The notes under the pieces: model-generated
What the model was told of the DNA's origin: nothing
Databases searched by the model: none
The model's input: the letters and a program-made list of their open reading frames with translations, nothing else
Assembly (NCBI GenBank): GCA_938088195.1
Contig: CALKEO010000021.1
Coordinates: 1 to 54,121, forward strand
Length of the DNA stretch: 54,121 bases
Direction: 5' to 3'
Source: an uncultured Flavobacteriaceae bacterium
Lineage (GTDB): Bacteria; Bacteroidota; Bacteroidia; Flavobacteriales; Flavobacteriaceae
Shown: one piece after another, positions 26,685 to 34,147 of the stretch
Position numbering within the stretch: the first letter of the stretch is position 1
Layout: each line of letters starts with the position of its first letter
Made by a program: the position numbers and the translations under genes

Positions 26685-27950
26685 TTATTCTTCTCTTAAT
26701 GCGTCAATTGGTTTAACACTAACTGCCTTTTGAGCAGGGATAATACCTATTAATGTGCCCAGTACAATCATAAGTGTTAAAGCACCCAAAACATAAGGAA
26801 TGGGTACAGTTGGGTTAGTATATGGAAAATCTGTCATATCAGCTGTAGCAGCATTAATTCCATAAAGTACTAATGCTCCTAAAATTATTCCAATTATTCC
26901 TGCCAGAATAGTTAAAAAAACCGATTCAAGAATAATTTGTGATCTAACTTCAGAGGGTGTGGCACCTAAAGCTCTTCTAATACCAATTTCCTTAGTTCTT
27001 TCCTTAACAGAAATTAGCAGTATATTTCCAATTCCAATAACACCAGCTAAAATAGTTGCAATACCCACAACTAAAGATAAAAATGTTAACCCGTTAGCAA
27101 AATTCATTGTTTTTTTGAAAACTTCACCAAGATTGAATCCCGATATGGCTCTTTCGTCATTTGGATCTATTTTATGAATTTGTTTTAAAGTTGCTTTAAT
27201 ATCTTTTTCAACTTGTACGCCATCAATATTTTCATCGGCTGCTATCATAAAAAAATTAACTCTATCTCCAGTATTAAATATTTTTTTAAAAGTTGCAAAA
27301 GGGATATAAATATCTCCATCATCACCAAAACCTCCACCTTGAACAAATTTATGTACTCCCACTACTCTAAAATTCATTTTATTAATACTAATAAATTTTC
27401 CTATTGGATTCTCATCTTCCTCAAATAATTCTAATTGTGTCCTTTCTCCAATTACACAAACCTTTCTTTCCATTTCTATATCCGTTTCATTTATAAACCT
27501 TCCCCCGTCATATATTTTTGAAGTTGCTATTTTAATGTATTCAGGAAACTCGCCATATATTGCATAGGTCCCTGTCTTATTACCTCGAACTATATTTCCG
27601 CCTGCTGAACCAAAAACACCTGCGACATTTCGTGGAGCTATAAACTTTATTCCTTTTACTCTTTTTTTCAAAATATCAACGTCTCCTAATTTTAATTGAA
27701 TAGCTCTCTGAGATTTATATCCTGCGTATGGGAGACTTGTATATTGTGCCCAAATAAAAATACTATTTGAAGCAATAGATTGAAAAGCTCTTTCAAATCC
27801 GTTGTCCAATCCCTTTGAAGAACCGGCTAGAGCAATATAAATAAATATCCCCCAAAGAACTCCTATCATTGTAATAACAGTCCTGACTTTGTTTTTTTGA
27901 ATAGATCCAAAAATTTCTTGCCAAGTATCTTTATCAAATAATCTTTTCAT
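26685..27950 (-). CDS. MacB-like ABC transporter permease (second of two)
   Basis: A 421-residue FtsX-type permease. TM1 follows an N-terminal amphipathic stretch (KNKVRTVITMIGVLWGIFIY). A large periplasmic MacB_PCD domain (~50-280) is next, and three C-terminal TMs carry the FtsX signature (ILLISVKERTKEIGIRRALGATPSEV), ending IPAQKAVSVKPIDALREE. There is no nucleotide-binding domain, so it needs the separate ATPase encoded two genes upstream. It is a paralogue of the adjacent permease (gap of 1 base). The pair probably forms a heterodimeric MacB-type mechanotransmitter pushing substrate from the periplasm through TolC. The substrate is unknown. Confidence 0.94.
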   Translation of the reverse strand: MKRLFDKDTWQEIFGSIQKNKVRTVITMIGVLWGIFIYIALAGSSKGLDNGFERAFQSIASNSIFIWAQYTSLPYAGYKSQRAIQLKLGDVDILKKRVKGIKFIAPRNVAGVFGSAGGNIVRGNKTGTYAIYGEFPEYIKIATSKIYDGGRFINETDIEMERKVCVIGERTQLELFEEDENPIGKFISINKMNFRVVGVHKFVQGGGFGDDGDIYIPFATFKKIFNTGDRVNFFMIAADENIDGVQVEKDIKATLKQIHKIDPNDERAISGFNLGEVFKKTMNFANGLTFLSLVVGIATILAGVIGIGNILLISVKERTKEIGIRRALGATPSEVRSQIILESVFLTILAGIIGIILGALVLYGINAATADMTDFPYTNPTVPIPYVLGALTLMIVLGTLIGIIPAQKAVSVKPIDALREE

Positions 27951-27951
27951 T

Positions 27952-29184
27952 TTATTTGTCTGTTAATGCCTCTATAGGTTTTATTTTAGCGGCTCTTTTT
28001 GCTGGTAAATATCCTGCAAATGCCCCAAAACCAATTAATAAAAAAGTTGCTAGTATTGCTGTATTTAGATCAACATAAGGATCTAAAATATAATAATCTT
28101 CCTCTAAGGTATTACCAACCAATTTAAGAATACCAATTCCAGCTATAAGGCCTATATATCCGGAAATTGAAGTTATAAAAATCGCTTCCTGAAGTATCAT
28201 TCCAATAATAGAACTTGGTGTTGCTCCAATTGCTTTTCTAATACCAAGCTCTTTAGTTCTTTCTTTAACCACAAAGACCATAATATTTGATATTCCAATT
28301 ATTCCAGCCAGAAGGGTTCCAATCCCTACAAACAAAATAATAGAGGAAAGGCCGGTTTTAAATTGATCATTTCGACTTAAATCTGAAGCAACACTTCTAA
28401 TGAAAACACCTCTTGGATCGGTAGGATCAATGAATTTTTTTTGTTTTAAATATTTTTTTAATTGATTTTCAAAGGCAACAGCTCCTGCGTAACCAATTTC
28501 AGGTTTATATGAAATAATAATCTGTTGTAATTTATCCGTGTTTTTTTGAATTAGTTGAAGGGTTGTGTAAGGGACGTATACTATTCTTTCTTCGTTATCT
28601 CCACCATCATCTTGAAAAACACCAATAACTTTCCATGATCTTCCACCACCAGAGACAAATTTACCTAAAGCATCTTCATCTCCAAATAAATCTTGTTTTA
28701 CTAATCTACCAATAACAACATTTCTCTCTTTATTTTCTACATCCAATCCATTAATATATCGACCTTGCATCATTATGGTCATTTCGTTTTTTTGATGAGA
28801 AGGACCTACACCTCTCACCGAATAATTATTTGATTTTAATTTATATCCAATATTTCCACTCTCAGAAATTCTTGGAGTTATTCCATCTATATAAAAATCA
28901 AACCTGTTTGTGATGTCCTCTAAATCTTTATTGTCAAATTCTATTCTTCGATTAGCCTTGTAACCCATATAAGGTTTTGTAGTTCTACCTGCATTAACCC
29001 ACATAGTATTTAAAGCATCATCAGTAAAAAATTTATCAAAAGTATTATCAAGTCCATTACCAAAACCAAATAAAACAACAAATATTAAAATACCTAAAGC
29101 AACAGTAAACCCAGAAAGAAATGTTCTAAGTTTATTTTTTTTGATTGAATCAAATATTTCTAACCAACGATCTCTACTAAACAT
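27952..29184 (-). CDS. MacB-like ABC transporter permease (first of two)
   Basis: A 410-residue FtsX-type permease with the same architecture as its neighbour: N-terminal TM after KKNKLRTFLSGFTVALG, periplasmic MacB_PCD domain, then three TMs with MVFVVKERTKELGIRKAIGATPSSI, ending LPAKRAAKIKPIEALTDK. Two half-size permeases in tandem point to a heterodimer. The start codon overlaps the stop of the ATPase gene (TAATG), indicating translational coupling. It would work with the ATPase, adaptor and TolC encoded around it. Confidence 0.94.
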   Translation of the reverse strand: MFSRDRWLEIFDSIKKNKLRTFLSGFTVALGILIFVVLFGFGNGLDNTFDKFFTDDALNTMWVNAGRTTKPYMGYKANRRIEFDNKDLEDITNRFDFYIDGITPRISESGNIGYKLKSNNYSVRGVGPSHQKNEMTIMMQGRYINGLDVENKERNVVIGRLVKQDLFGDEDALGKFVSGGGRSWKVIGVFQDDGGDNEERIVYVPYTTLQLIQKNTDKLQQIIISYKPEIGYAGAVAFENQLKKYLKQKKFIDPTDPRGVFIRSVASDLSRNDQFKTGLSSIILFVGIGTLLAGIIGISNIMVFVVKERTKELGIRKAIGATPSSIIGMILQEAIFITSISGYIGLIAGIGILKLVGNTLEEDYYILDPYVDLNTAILATFLLIGFGAFAGYLPAKRAAKIKPIEALTDK

Positions 29185-29876
29185 TAAATAGCTTTTACCA
29201 TTTTATTTTTTTTATCTTCCATAATTACTCCGTCTTTCAACCTAACAATTCTAGAGCACATTTTAGCAATATCTTCCTCATGTGTAACTATTAAAATTGT
29301 TTTACCATCCTTGTTAATTTTTTGAATTAAAGCCATAACCTCTTTGGAAGTCTTAGAATCTAATGCTCCAGTTGGTTCATCCGCTAACAAAACTTTTGGT
29401 TTTGAAACTAAAGCTCTGGCAATAGCCACTCTTTGTTTTTGTCCCCCAGAAAGTTCGCTAGGCAAATGAGTTGCCCACTCTTTTAAACCTACATTATCCA
29501 AATACCTTAGCGCTTCCTCTTCTCTTTCTTTTCTTTTAAAACCTTGATAATAGAGAGGTAGAGTTACATTTTCTAAGGCAGTTTTATAATTGATTAAATT
29601 AAAAGATTGAAATACAAAACCAAGAAATTTATTTCTGTAATTAGCAGCTTTTGTTTCGTCTAAATCTTTAATTGGCACGCCATCTAAATCGTAAGTTCCT
29701 TTATCCAAAAGATCCAGCATCCCTAAAATATTTAATAGGGTAGATTTTCCAGAGCCTGAAGATCCCATTATTGCAACTAATTCGCCTTCTTCAACTTCAA
29801 AATTTATTCCTTTTAAAACATGTAAGGAATTTGATCCCATTTTATAGGATTTATGTAAATCTTTTATTTTAATCAT
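29184..29876 (-). CDS. ABC transporter ATP-binding protein, MacB/LolD type
   Basis: A 230-residue ATPase with Walker A GSSGSGKST, Q-loop FVFQSFNL, signature LSGGQKQR, Walker B VLLADEPTGALD and H-loop VTHEE. All fit the MacB/LolD subfamily that partners FtsX-type permeases. I place the start at ATG 29876 (MIKIKDLHKSYKMG), where family members begin. ATG 29891 and TTG 29906 in the same frame are possible. It is the first gene of the pump operon; an exact -7 box (TAAATTTG) lies at 29917-29924. Confidence 0.95.
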   Translation of the reverse strand: MIKIKDLHKSYKMGSNSLHVLKGINFEVEEGELVAIMGSSGSGKSTLLNILGMLDLLDKGTYDLDGVPIKDLDETKAANYRNKFLGFVFQSFNLINYKTALENVTLPLYYQGFKRKEREEEALRYLDNVGLKEWATHLPSELSGGQKQRVAIARALVSKPKVLLADEPTGALDSKTSKEVMALIQKINKDGKTILIVTHEEDIAKMCSRIVRLKDGVIMEDKKNKMVKAI

Positions 29877-29916
29877 AAGATTGTGATTCATTTTGAAATA
29901 TATCAATTATGGTGCC

Positions 29917-29924
29917 CAAATTTA
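29917..29924 (-). promoter_or_regulatory. -7 box for the ABC pump operon
   Basis: TAAATTTG on the minus strand is an exact TAnnTTTG match, 26-41 bases before the possible start codons of the ATPase gene. No TTG is seen 19-21 bases upstream, so the -33 element is weak or the promoter needs help. Confidence 0.35.
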
Positions 29925-30019
29925 ATGCTTTATTATTCATTTTTTAAAGATTGTAATTGTTTAAAAAAATCCTCAAATGAAGTTTTTCCTTTATAAACTA
30001 GTTTATTTTATAAACCAAA

Positions 30020-31459
30020 TTAAAATTCTTCCCAAAAATTAGTTTTAAATTCATCTACGTATTCAGGTAAAATTTTATTTTCTTCTTTTAAATTATCATA
30101 TAGGTTTAAATCAATAGATTTTGATTGAAAAACCCTTAATTCAACTTTATTTAAAGAATTAACAATAAAATCTAAGTTAAAAGAAATCTGATTTTGCTTT
30201 CTTCTACCTTTAACAAATTTATTTTTTTCAATAATTTTAAATGGCCTATCTATTCCTGCTTTTGAGCCTGATGAAACCTGAAAATAAGTCAAGGAATATT
30301 TTTTTTTGTCTAGTTTTGAAAAAACCATTCGACCTTCTATTAAATAATTGTCTGATGAAAAACCAAGTAGCTTTAGTTTAAATAAAGATTTAACATTTTT
30401 AAAATCAATTCTTATTATTGCAAAATCATCTGAGTTAATATGTAGTGTCCCTTTATAATCTTTTGAACCCTTAGGCCGGAAAGTCATTACATATACTAGC
30501 TGATTACCCAAATAATTAAGCTCTGGATTGCTAAATTCATATCTATTGGATTTCAAAATAAAATCTAAATCTGTTGCGTCATTATAAAAAAGGTTTGAAT
30601 AAATATTAGAGACTCTTCCTTTTATAGAATTAGCAAAGTTTTCTTTTCTTTTTATTTCATCATCGTTAGCTTTTTTTAAAGCTGCTTGATTTGTACTATC
30701 AATATCCCATAGACCATCAAATTCTAAATCCCCTGAAAATGGCAATAAGCCAGATCTAATTTTAAAGTAAGAATTAGATTTTAGACTTTTCTTAAGAGAT
30801 TCCTCAAGTTTTGAATTTAACGATTCTAATATTTCGTTTTCTTTTTTATAAGTTTCTCTTGATTTTATTAAATTAATTTTCTGATTGTCTTCTTCCAAAT
30901 TACCATAATAGTTTGATAGGACTTCTGTAACAGATTTATTTTCACTTGGTAAATTTAAAAGTAAACTATCAATTAATAAATCATTTACATTATCAATAGA
31001 CGATTTAAATTTATTTATTTCGAACTTTTCTATTGTACTATTATATTCCTTTCTGTAAAAAATTTTATTTTCTGATAAATCAGTTTGATAATTTTGAGTT
31101 ATTGCAGCTTTTATTTTTTCTATTATTTCTTGTGAACTAAGTTTCCTATTTGTAATTATTACATTGTTCAACTCTATTGGTTTTGGGCTTAAGAAAATAA
31201 TGCTATCGTTAAATCTATTTAAGGAATAAGAAACTTTTTTGTATCCCATGGATGATATAAATAAGGAATCTTCATCGTTTAATTCATTCTTTATTAATTC
31301 AAAATCTCCATTTTCATCAGATATTATTCCACTACTATTAGAAAAAGAAACTGTAGCGAATGGTATTGGAGCAAAGGAGATGGAGTCTAAGATTTTAACC
31401 GATGTTGATTGGGCCTTTAAATTAACAGCAAACAATAAAAAAATTATAAATCTTTTCAT
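30020..31459 (-). CDS. exported protein with carboxypeptidase-like regulatory domain
   Basis: A 479-residue protein starting at ATG 31459 with a signal peptide (MKRFIIFLLFAVNLKAQ). Residues ~20-90 are a CarboxypepD_reg-like beta-sandwich (SVKILDSISFAPIPFATVSF, GIISDENGDFELI). The remainder, rich in Lys, Asn and Asp, has beta-type segments such as YKGTLHINSDDFAIIRIDFK, like the many DUF5686-like outer-envelope proteins of Bacteroidota. No catalytic motif is visible. It follows the PspC gene by 2 bases and is the last gene of the PadR-led operon. The function is unknown. Confidence 0.75.
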   Translation of the reverse strand: MKRFIIFLLFAVNLKAQSTSVKILDSISFAPIPFATVSFSNSSGIISDENGDFELIKNELNDEDSLFISSMGYKKVSYSLNRFNDSIIFLSPKPIELNNVIITNRKLSSQEIIEKIKAAITQNYQTDLSENKIFYRKEYNSTIEKFEINKFKSSIDNVNDLLIDSLLLNLPSENKSVTEVLSNYYGNLEEDNQKINLIKSRETYKKENEILESLNSKLEESLKKSLKSNSYFKIRSGLLPFSGDLEFDGLWDIDSTNQAALKKANDDEIKRKENFANSIKGRVSNIYSNLFYNDATDLDFILKSNRYEFSNPELNYLGNQLVYVMTFRPKGSKDYKGTLHINSDDFAIIRIDFKNVKSLFKLKLLGFSSDNYLIEGRMVFSKLDKKKYSLTYFQVSSGSKAGIDRPFKIIEKNKFVKGRRKQNQISFNLDFIVNSLNKVELRVFQSKSIDLNLYDNLKEENKILPEYVDEFKTNFWEEF

Positions 31460-31461
31460 GA

Positions 31462-32715
31462 TTAAAAAATCCAATTAAAATAGTACGACTTATTATCAAA
31501 CCCATTAATCCAATATGGTAAATGATCTAAATCTTGTAAAATTAAAATTATGTTAGGTATCGAAATAGCTGTAAAAATAAAGAAAACAATCCACAAAAAA
31601 ATTAAGAATATACTAACGTAAGTATTTGATTTCTTTTTAAATAATACATAAAATGATGTTATTATTGTAAGTACAATAGTTAACAATAAAAATAAGGTTG
31701 AAAATATTATAAAATAATCTGGAATTGAGTTTAAAAGCTCATAAAATTCAGGGTCTTGACTTTGAGATATTTCGTTAAATAATATTTTTAGAAGTACAAA
31801 TAATAATATTCCACAAACCGAAATAAATACAGTGCTAATTATAAAAAATATCGTTTTTAATATAAAAACACCAATATTAAAAAAAGCATTAATTACTGGA
31901 GCCAATAGTCTAAAAGGAAATAAGAATATTTTTGTTAAGGTGTTTTCTGAATTATTTAGGTTTCCCGTTTTTTTTTTAATGAAATCTTCAAGGTTGGATA
32001 AATTTACATTGAAACCTGACATATTCATTTTTTGTCCAATGGTTTTGGCCTCTTTAGTGAAAAACCATAGTAATAGGTAAAACATCAATCCTGCACCACC
32101 AAAAAATAAACTTACCACAAAAACAACTCTTATTATATTGACATCAATCTTTAAGTAATTTGAAAGTCCTTTTGACACTCCACCAAATATTCCATTTTCT
32201 TTATCTCTAAAAAGTATTTTTCTCAAATTAGGATCAAAATCTTTAGATGGTATTCCTATCCACAAAATGATATATATAATTAAGTTTAGAGGAACAGCAA
32301 TAAAAAATATGATTCTTATAATTATTGGATCAATTTTAAAGTATTCAGCTATTCCTGAGCATATTCCAGCAATAATTCTATTACTGGAATCTCTAAAGAG
32401 TTTATTACTTTTTTTCTCCTCATTAGTTGTTTCTGTTTCGTTATCACTGTAAATTTCTTTGAAATCATCCAATGATCCCATAATTTGAATCATTTCTTTA
32501 ACATCATTTAAATTGATACACTGTTTACTTGAAGAAATTTTTGATGAAAAATTTTCTGCAACTCTGAGCTCAAAATCTTTAATAATTTCAGAGTCATTGT
32601 CAATTGTAGAAAAATACGTTTTAATAGAATTTAAATAACTCTTCAGTACTTCATAAGCCCCTTCTTCAATATTAAAAATTGAATAACCGATATTAATTGT
32701 AAATGTTTTTTTCAT
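31462..32715 (-). CDS. membrane protein with two PspC domains
   Basis: A 417-residue protein. Residues 1 to ~95 are a soluble N-terminal region starting MKKTFTINIGYSIFNIEE. Two tandem PspC domains follow, at ~104-160 (LFRDSSNRIIAGICSGIAEY) and ~167-222 (LFRDKENGIFGGVSKGLSNY), each with a long hydrophobic segment. Three or four more C-terminal TMs complete it. PspC domains sense or respond to envelope stress in the phage-shock response. In Bacteroidota such proteins are often encoded next to a PadR regulator, as here. It lies 11 bases downstream of a 25-residue micro-ORF. Confidence 0.88.
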   Translation of the reverse strand: MKKTFTINIGYSIFNIEEGAYEVLKSYLNSIKTYFSTIDNDSEIIKDFELRVAENFSSKISSSKQCINLNDVKEMIQIMGSLDDFKEIYSDNETETTNEEKKSNKLFRDSSNRIIAGICSGIAEYFKIDPIIIRIIFFIAVPLNLIIYIILWIGIPSKDFDPNLRKILFRDKENGIFGGVSKGLSNYLKIDVNIIRVVFVVSLFFGGAGLMFYLLLWFFTKEAKTIGQKMNMSGFNVNLSNLEDFIKKKTGNLNNSENTLTKIFLFPFRLLAPVINAFFNIGVFILKTIFFIISTVFISVCGILLFVLLKILFNEISQSQDPEFYELLNSIPDYFIIFSTLFLLLTIVLTIITSFYVLFKKKSNTYVSIFLIFLWIVFFIFTAISIPNIILILQDLDHLPYWINGFDNKSYYFNWIF

Positions 32716-32726
32716 TTTTTATTTGA

Positions 32727-32804
32727 TTATTTCCTAAACCATTCTAAAATTTTCTTCAAAATATTTATCTTAAATTCAAGTAATATTAAAAATAGTTTTT
32801 TCAT
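32727..32804 (-). CDS. 25-residue micro-ORF coupled to padR
   Basis: The ATG overlaps the padR stop (ATGA at 32801-32804) and the frame runs 25 codons to TAA, 11 bases before the PspC gene. The product begins MKKLFLILLEFKINILKK and ends EWFRK: a hydrophobic first half with Lys-rich, amphipathic-helix character. The tight coupling and spacing argue for real translation, either as a small membrane-associated peptide or simply to carry ribosomes to pspC. I recognise no family. Confidence 0.45.
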   Translation of the reverse strand: MKKLFLILLEFKINILKKILEWFRK

Positions 32805-33133
32805 TTTTTAGTTTTTAATAACTTCTTTACTGAAGCGTCTAACTCATTCCATGAAATGATTAATTCTTTTATATGAAGAGTTCCCTGATAAGTTATAGAA
32901 TAATATTTTCTAGGCGGTCCTTGGTCTGATTCACGCCAAACATGTTGAACATATCCTGATTTCTTAAGTCTATTCAACAAAGGATAAACAGTGCCCTCAA
33001 CAACTATTATTTTTGAATTTTTAAGTTCATCAATAATATCAGATGTGTAGACCTCGTCTCTAGAAATTATTTGTAAAATGCAAAATTCTAGAAGACCTTT
33101 TCGTATCTGTATTTTAAAGTTTTCAGTACTCAA
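32801..33133 (-). CDS. PadR-family transcriptional regulator
   Basis: A 110-residue winged-helix protein. LLEFCILQIISRDEVYTSDIIDELKN, EGTVYPLLNRLKKSGYV and GPPRKYYSITYQGTLHIKEL are textbook PadR (PF03551). It starts at TTG 33133, since an in-frame stop lies just upstream and there is no ATG. It lies 7 bases after the lipoprotein gene and ahead of the micro-ORF and pspC. A repeat operator overlaps the operon's -7 box at 33387-33425, so autoregulation is likely; the effector is unknown. Confidence 0.94.
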   Translation of the reverse strand: MSTENFKIQIRKGLLEFCILQIISRDEVYTSDIIDELKNSKIIVVEGTVYPLLNRLKKSGYVQHVWRESDQGPPRKYYSITYQGTLHIKELIISWNELDASVKKLLKTKK

Positions 33134-33140
33134 CCTACGC

Positions 33141-33368
33141 TTAATCTAATTCGTTCTTTTCAATGGTTATGATTATGATTTCTTTTTTATCTTTCTTATC
33201 ATCTTCTTTTTCTTCAATCGATATGATCCATTCTCCTTGAAGGCCATCAATATTCTCTCCATCAATAGTTAAATTTATATCATTTTTCACAGAAACATTA
33301 GGCTTAACATCAAATCCACAAGAACTGAAAGTGAAAATTATCAATAAAATCAATATTATTTTTTTCAT
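33141..33368 (-). CDS. small lipoprotein, first gene of the PadR operon
   Basis: A 75-residue protein with a lipoprotein signal (MKKIILILLIIFTFSSCGF) whose lipobox FSSC predicts a lipidated Cys17. The mature part contains DINLTIDGENIDGLQGEWII and a highly charged EEKEDDKKDKKE stretch. I recognise no domain. It is exported to the envelope and is encoded just before padR, downstream of the repeat operator, so it is a probable PadR-controlled product. Confidence 0.7.
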   Translation of the reverse strand: MKKIILILLIIFTFSSCGFDVKPNVSVKNDINLTIDGENIDGLQGEWIISIEEKEDDKKDKKEIIIITIEKNELD

Positions 33369-33386
33369 AATTTCATTAATTTAATA

Positions 33387-33415
33387 TTATACATAGTACT
33401 TTGTTATACATAGTA
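33387..33415. repeat. 12-bp direct repeat (TTATACATAGTA x2) upstream of the PadR operon
   Basis: TTATACATAGTA occurs at 33387-33398 and again at 33404-33415, separated by CTTTG: two identical copies 17 bases apart. They lie between the -7 box and the lipoprotein start codon, a place where a bound repressor would block transcription. Confidence 0.8.
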
Positions 33416-33425
33416 GCAAATGTAT
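33406..33425 (-). promoter_or_regulatory. putative PadR operator overlapping the -7 box
   Basis: ATACAT-N8-ATGTAT at 33406-33425 is a perfect inverted repeat with 8-base spacing. The exact -7 box TACATTTG of the minus-strand promoter (33417-33424) overlaps its right half. PadR proteins bind as dimers to short inverted repeats with a spacer of about 8 bases, often in their own promoters. That PadR binds here is an inference from position and symmetry. Confidence 0.55.
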
Positions 33426-33439
33426 AAAAAAAAATTGAA

Positions 33440-33625
33440 TTATGACTTTTTCTTAAAAAACCTATAGTAAAGAAAAACAAGAGTTAAAAAACCTAACACA
33501 TATGGGATAATCATTAAATATACAATGCCGTCATTTAAACTTTCTGCTACTTTTTGATCCGCTCCAGATTCTAAAACAGCTCTACACATCGCGCATTGAA
33601 GATTATATGTAATTAAAAAAATCAT
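33440..33625 (-). CDS. small membrane protein with CxxC motif, cytochrome oxidase cluster
   Basis: A 61-residue protein. A very short hydrophobic start (MIFLITYNLQ) leads straight into C11-A-M-C14 (QCAMCRAVLESG). A ~22-residue TM (IVYLMIIPYVLGFLTLVFLYY) and a basic end KKKS follow. Proteins of this build with a CAMCR-like motif accompany DUF420 and SCO genes in Bacteroidota. The ATG directly follows the DUF420 stop in the same frame (TAA ATG), so the start is forced. A metal-handling or oxidase-assembly role is plausible but unproven. Confidence 0.75.
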   Translation of the reverse strand: MIFLITYNLQCAMCRAVLESGADQKVAESLNDGIVYLMIIPYVLGFLTLVFLYYRFFKKKS

Positions 33626-34147
33626 TTAGTAATATGGTGAAATCATTAAATAAACAATCACTCCCGTTACAGCTACATATAACCAAACCGGAAAAGTAAT
33701 TTTAGCAATTTTCTTATGAGGATCAAATTGCGATTGAATGGCTCTTACATAACTTGTAAGGACCATTGGAATTAAAACTATTGATAAAATTATGTGAGTA
33801 ATAAGGATAAAATAGTATAAGTAGGCTACAAATCCTTCTCCACCAAAAGGAGTTGGGTCCGAGGTCATGTGGTAAGCTATATACATAACAAGAAAAATCA
33901 AAGATAAACCGATACAAACTTTCATCAATCGTTCATGCAACAAACGCTTCCCAGATTTAATAGCTCTTATTGCAAACACTAATAATAACGCAGTAACAGC
34001 ATTAATAGTAGCGTATATAGGAGGAAGAAATGTTAGGGGAGTTGCGTCTGGAATTTTTACGGTAAATAAAATCGCTACAACAATAGGAATAGCTATTGAA
34101 ACTATTACAATCAAAGTATTATAAATTTTTGAATTATTTTTACTCAT
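33626..34147 (-). CDS. DUF420 membrane protein (CtaM-like cytochrome oxidase assembly factor)
   Basis: A 173-residue membrane protein with about five TMs. The conserved His/Arg positions fall in GKRLLHERLMK, YIAYHMTSDPTPFGG, YFILITHIILS and DPHKKIAKITFPVWLYVAVTG. This matches DUF420 (PF04238), which includes CtaM, needed for haem-copper oxidase maturation in Firmicutes. I start it at ATG 34147 rather than the GTG one codon earlier. The start overlaps the SCO gene end by 8 bases. Confidence 0.9.
   Translation of the reverse strand: MSKNNSKIYNTLIVIVSIAIPIVVAILFTVKIPDATPLTFLPPIYATINAVTALLLVFAIRAIKSGKRLLHERLMKVCIGLSLIFLVMYIAYHMTSDPTPFGGEGFVAYLYYFILITHIILSIVLIPMVLTSYVRAIQSQFDPHKKIAKITFPVWLYVAVTGVIVYLMISPYY

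Noticed and set aside
29991-30015. Overlapping palindromes ATAAACTAGTTTAT and GTTTATTTTATAAAC after the carboxypeptidase-like gene, considered as a terminator
   Set aside because: The stems are almost pure A/T, no T-tract follows on the minus strand, and such palindromes arise easily at this base composition.
33387-33425. Short repeats considered as a CRISPR remnant
   Set aside because: Only two 12-bp copies with a 5-base gap, no spacers of normal length and no cas genes; the position over a promoter fits an operator better.
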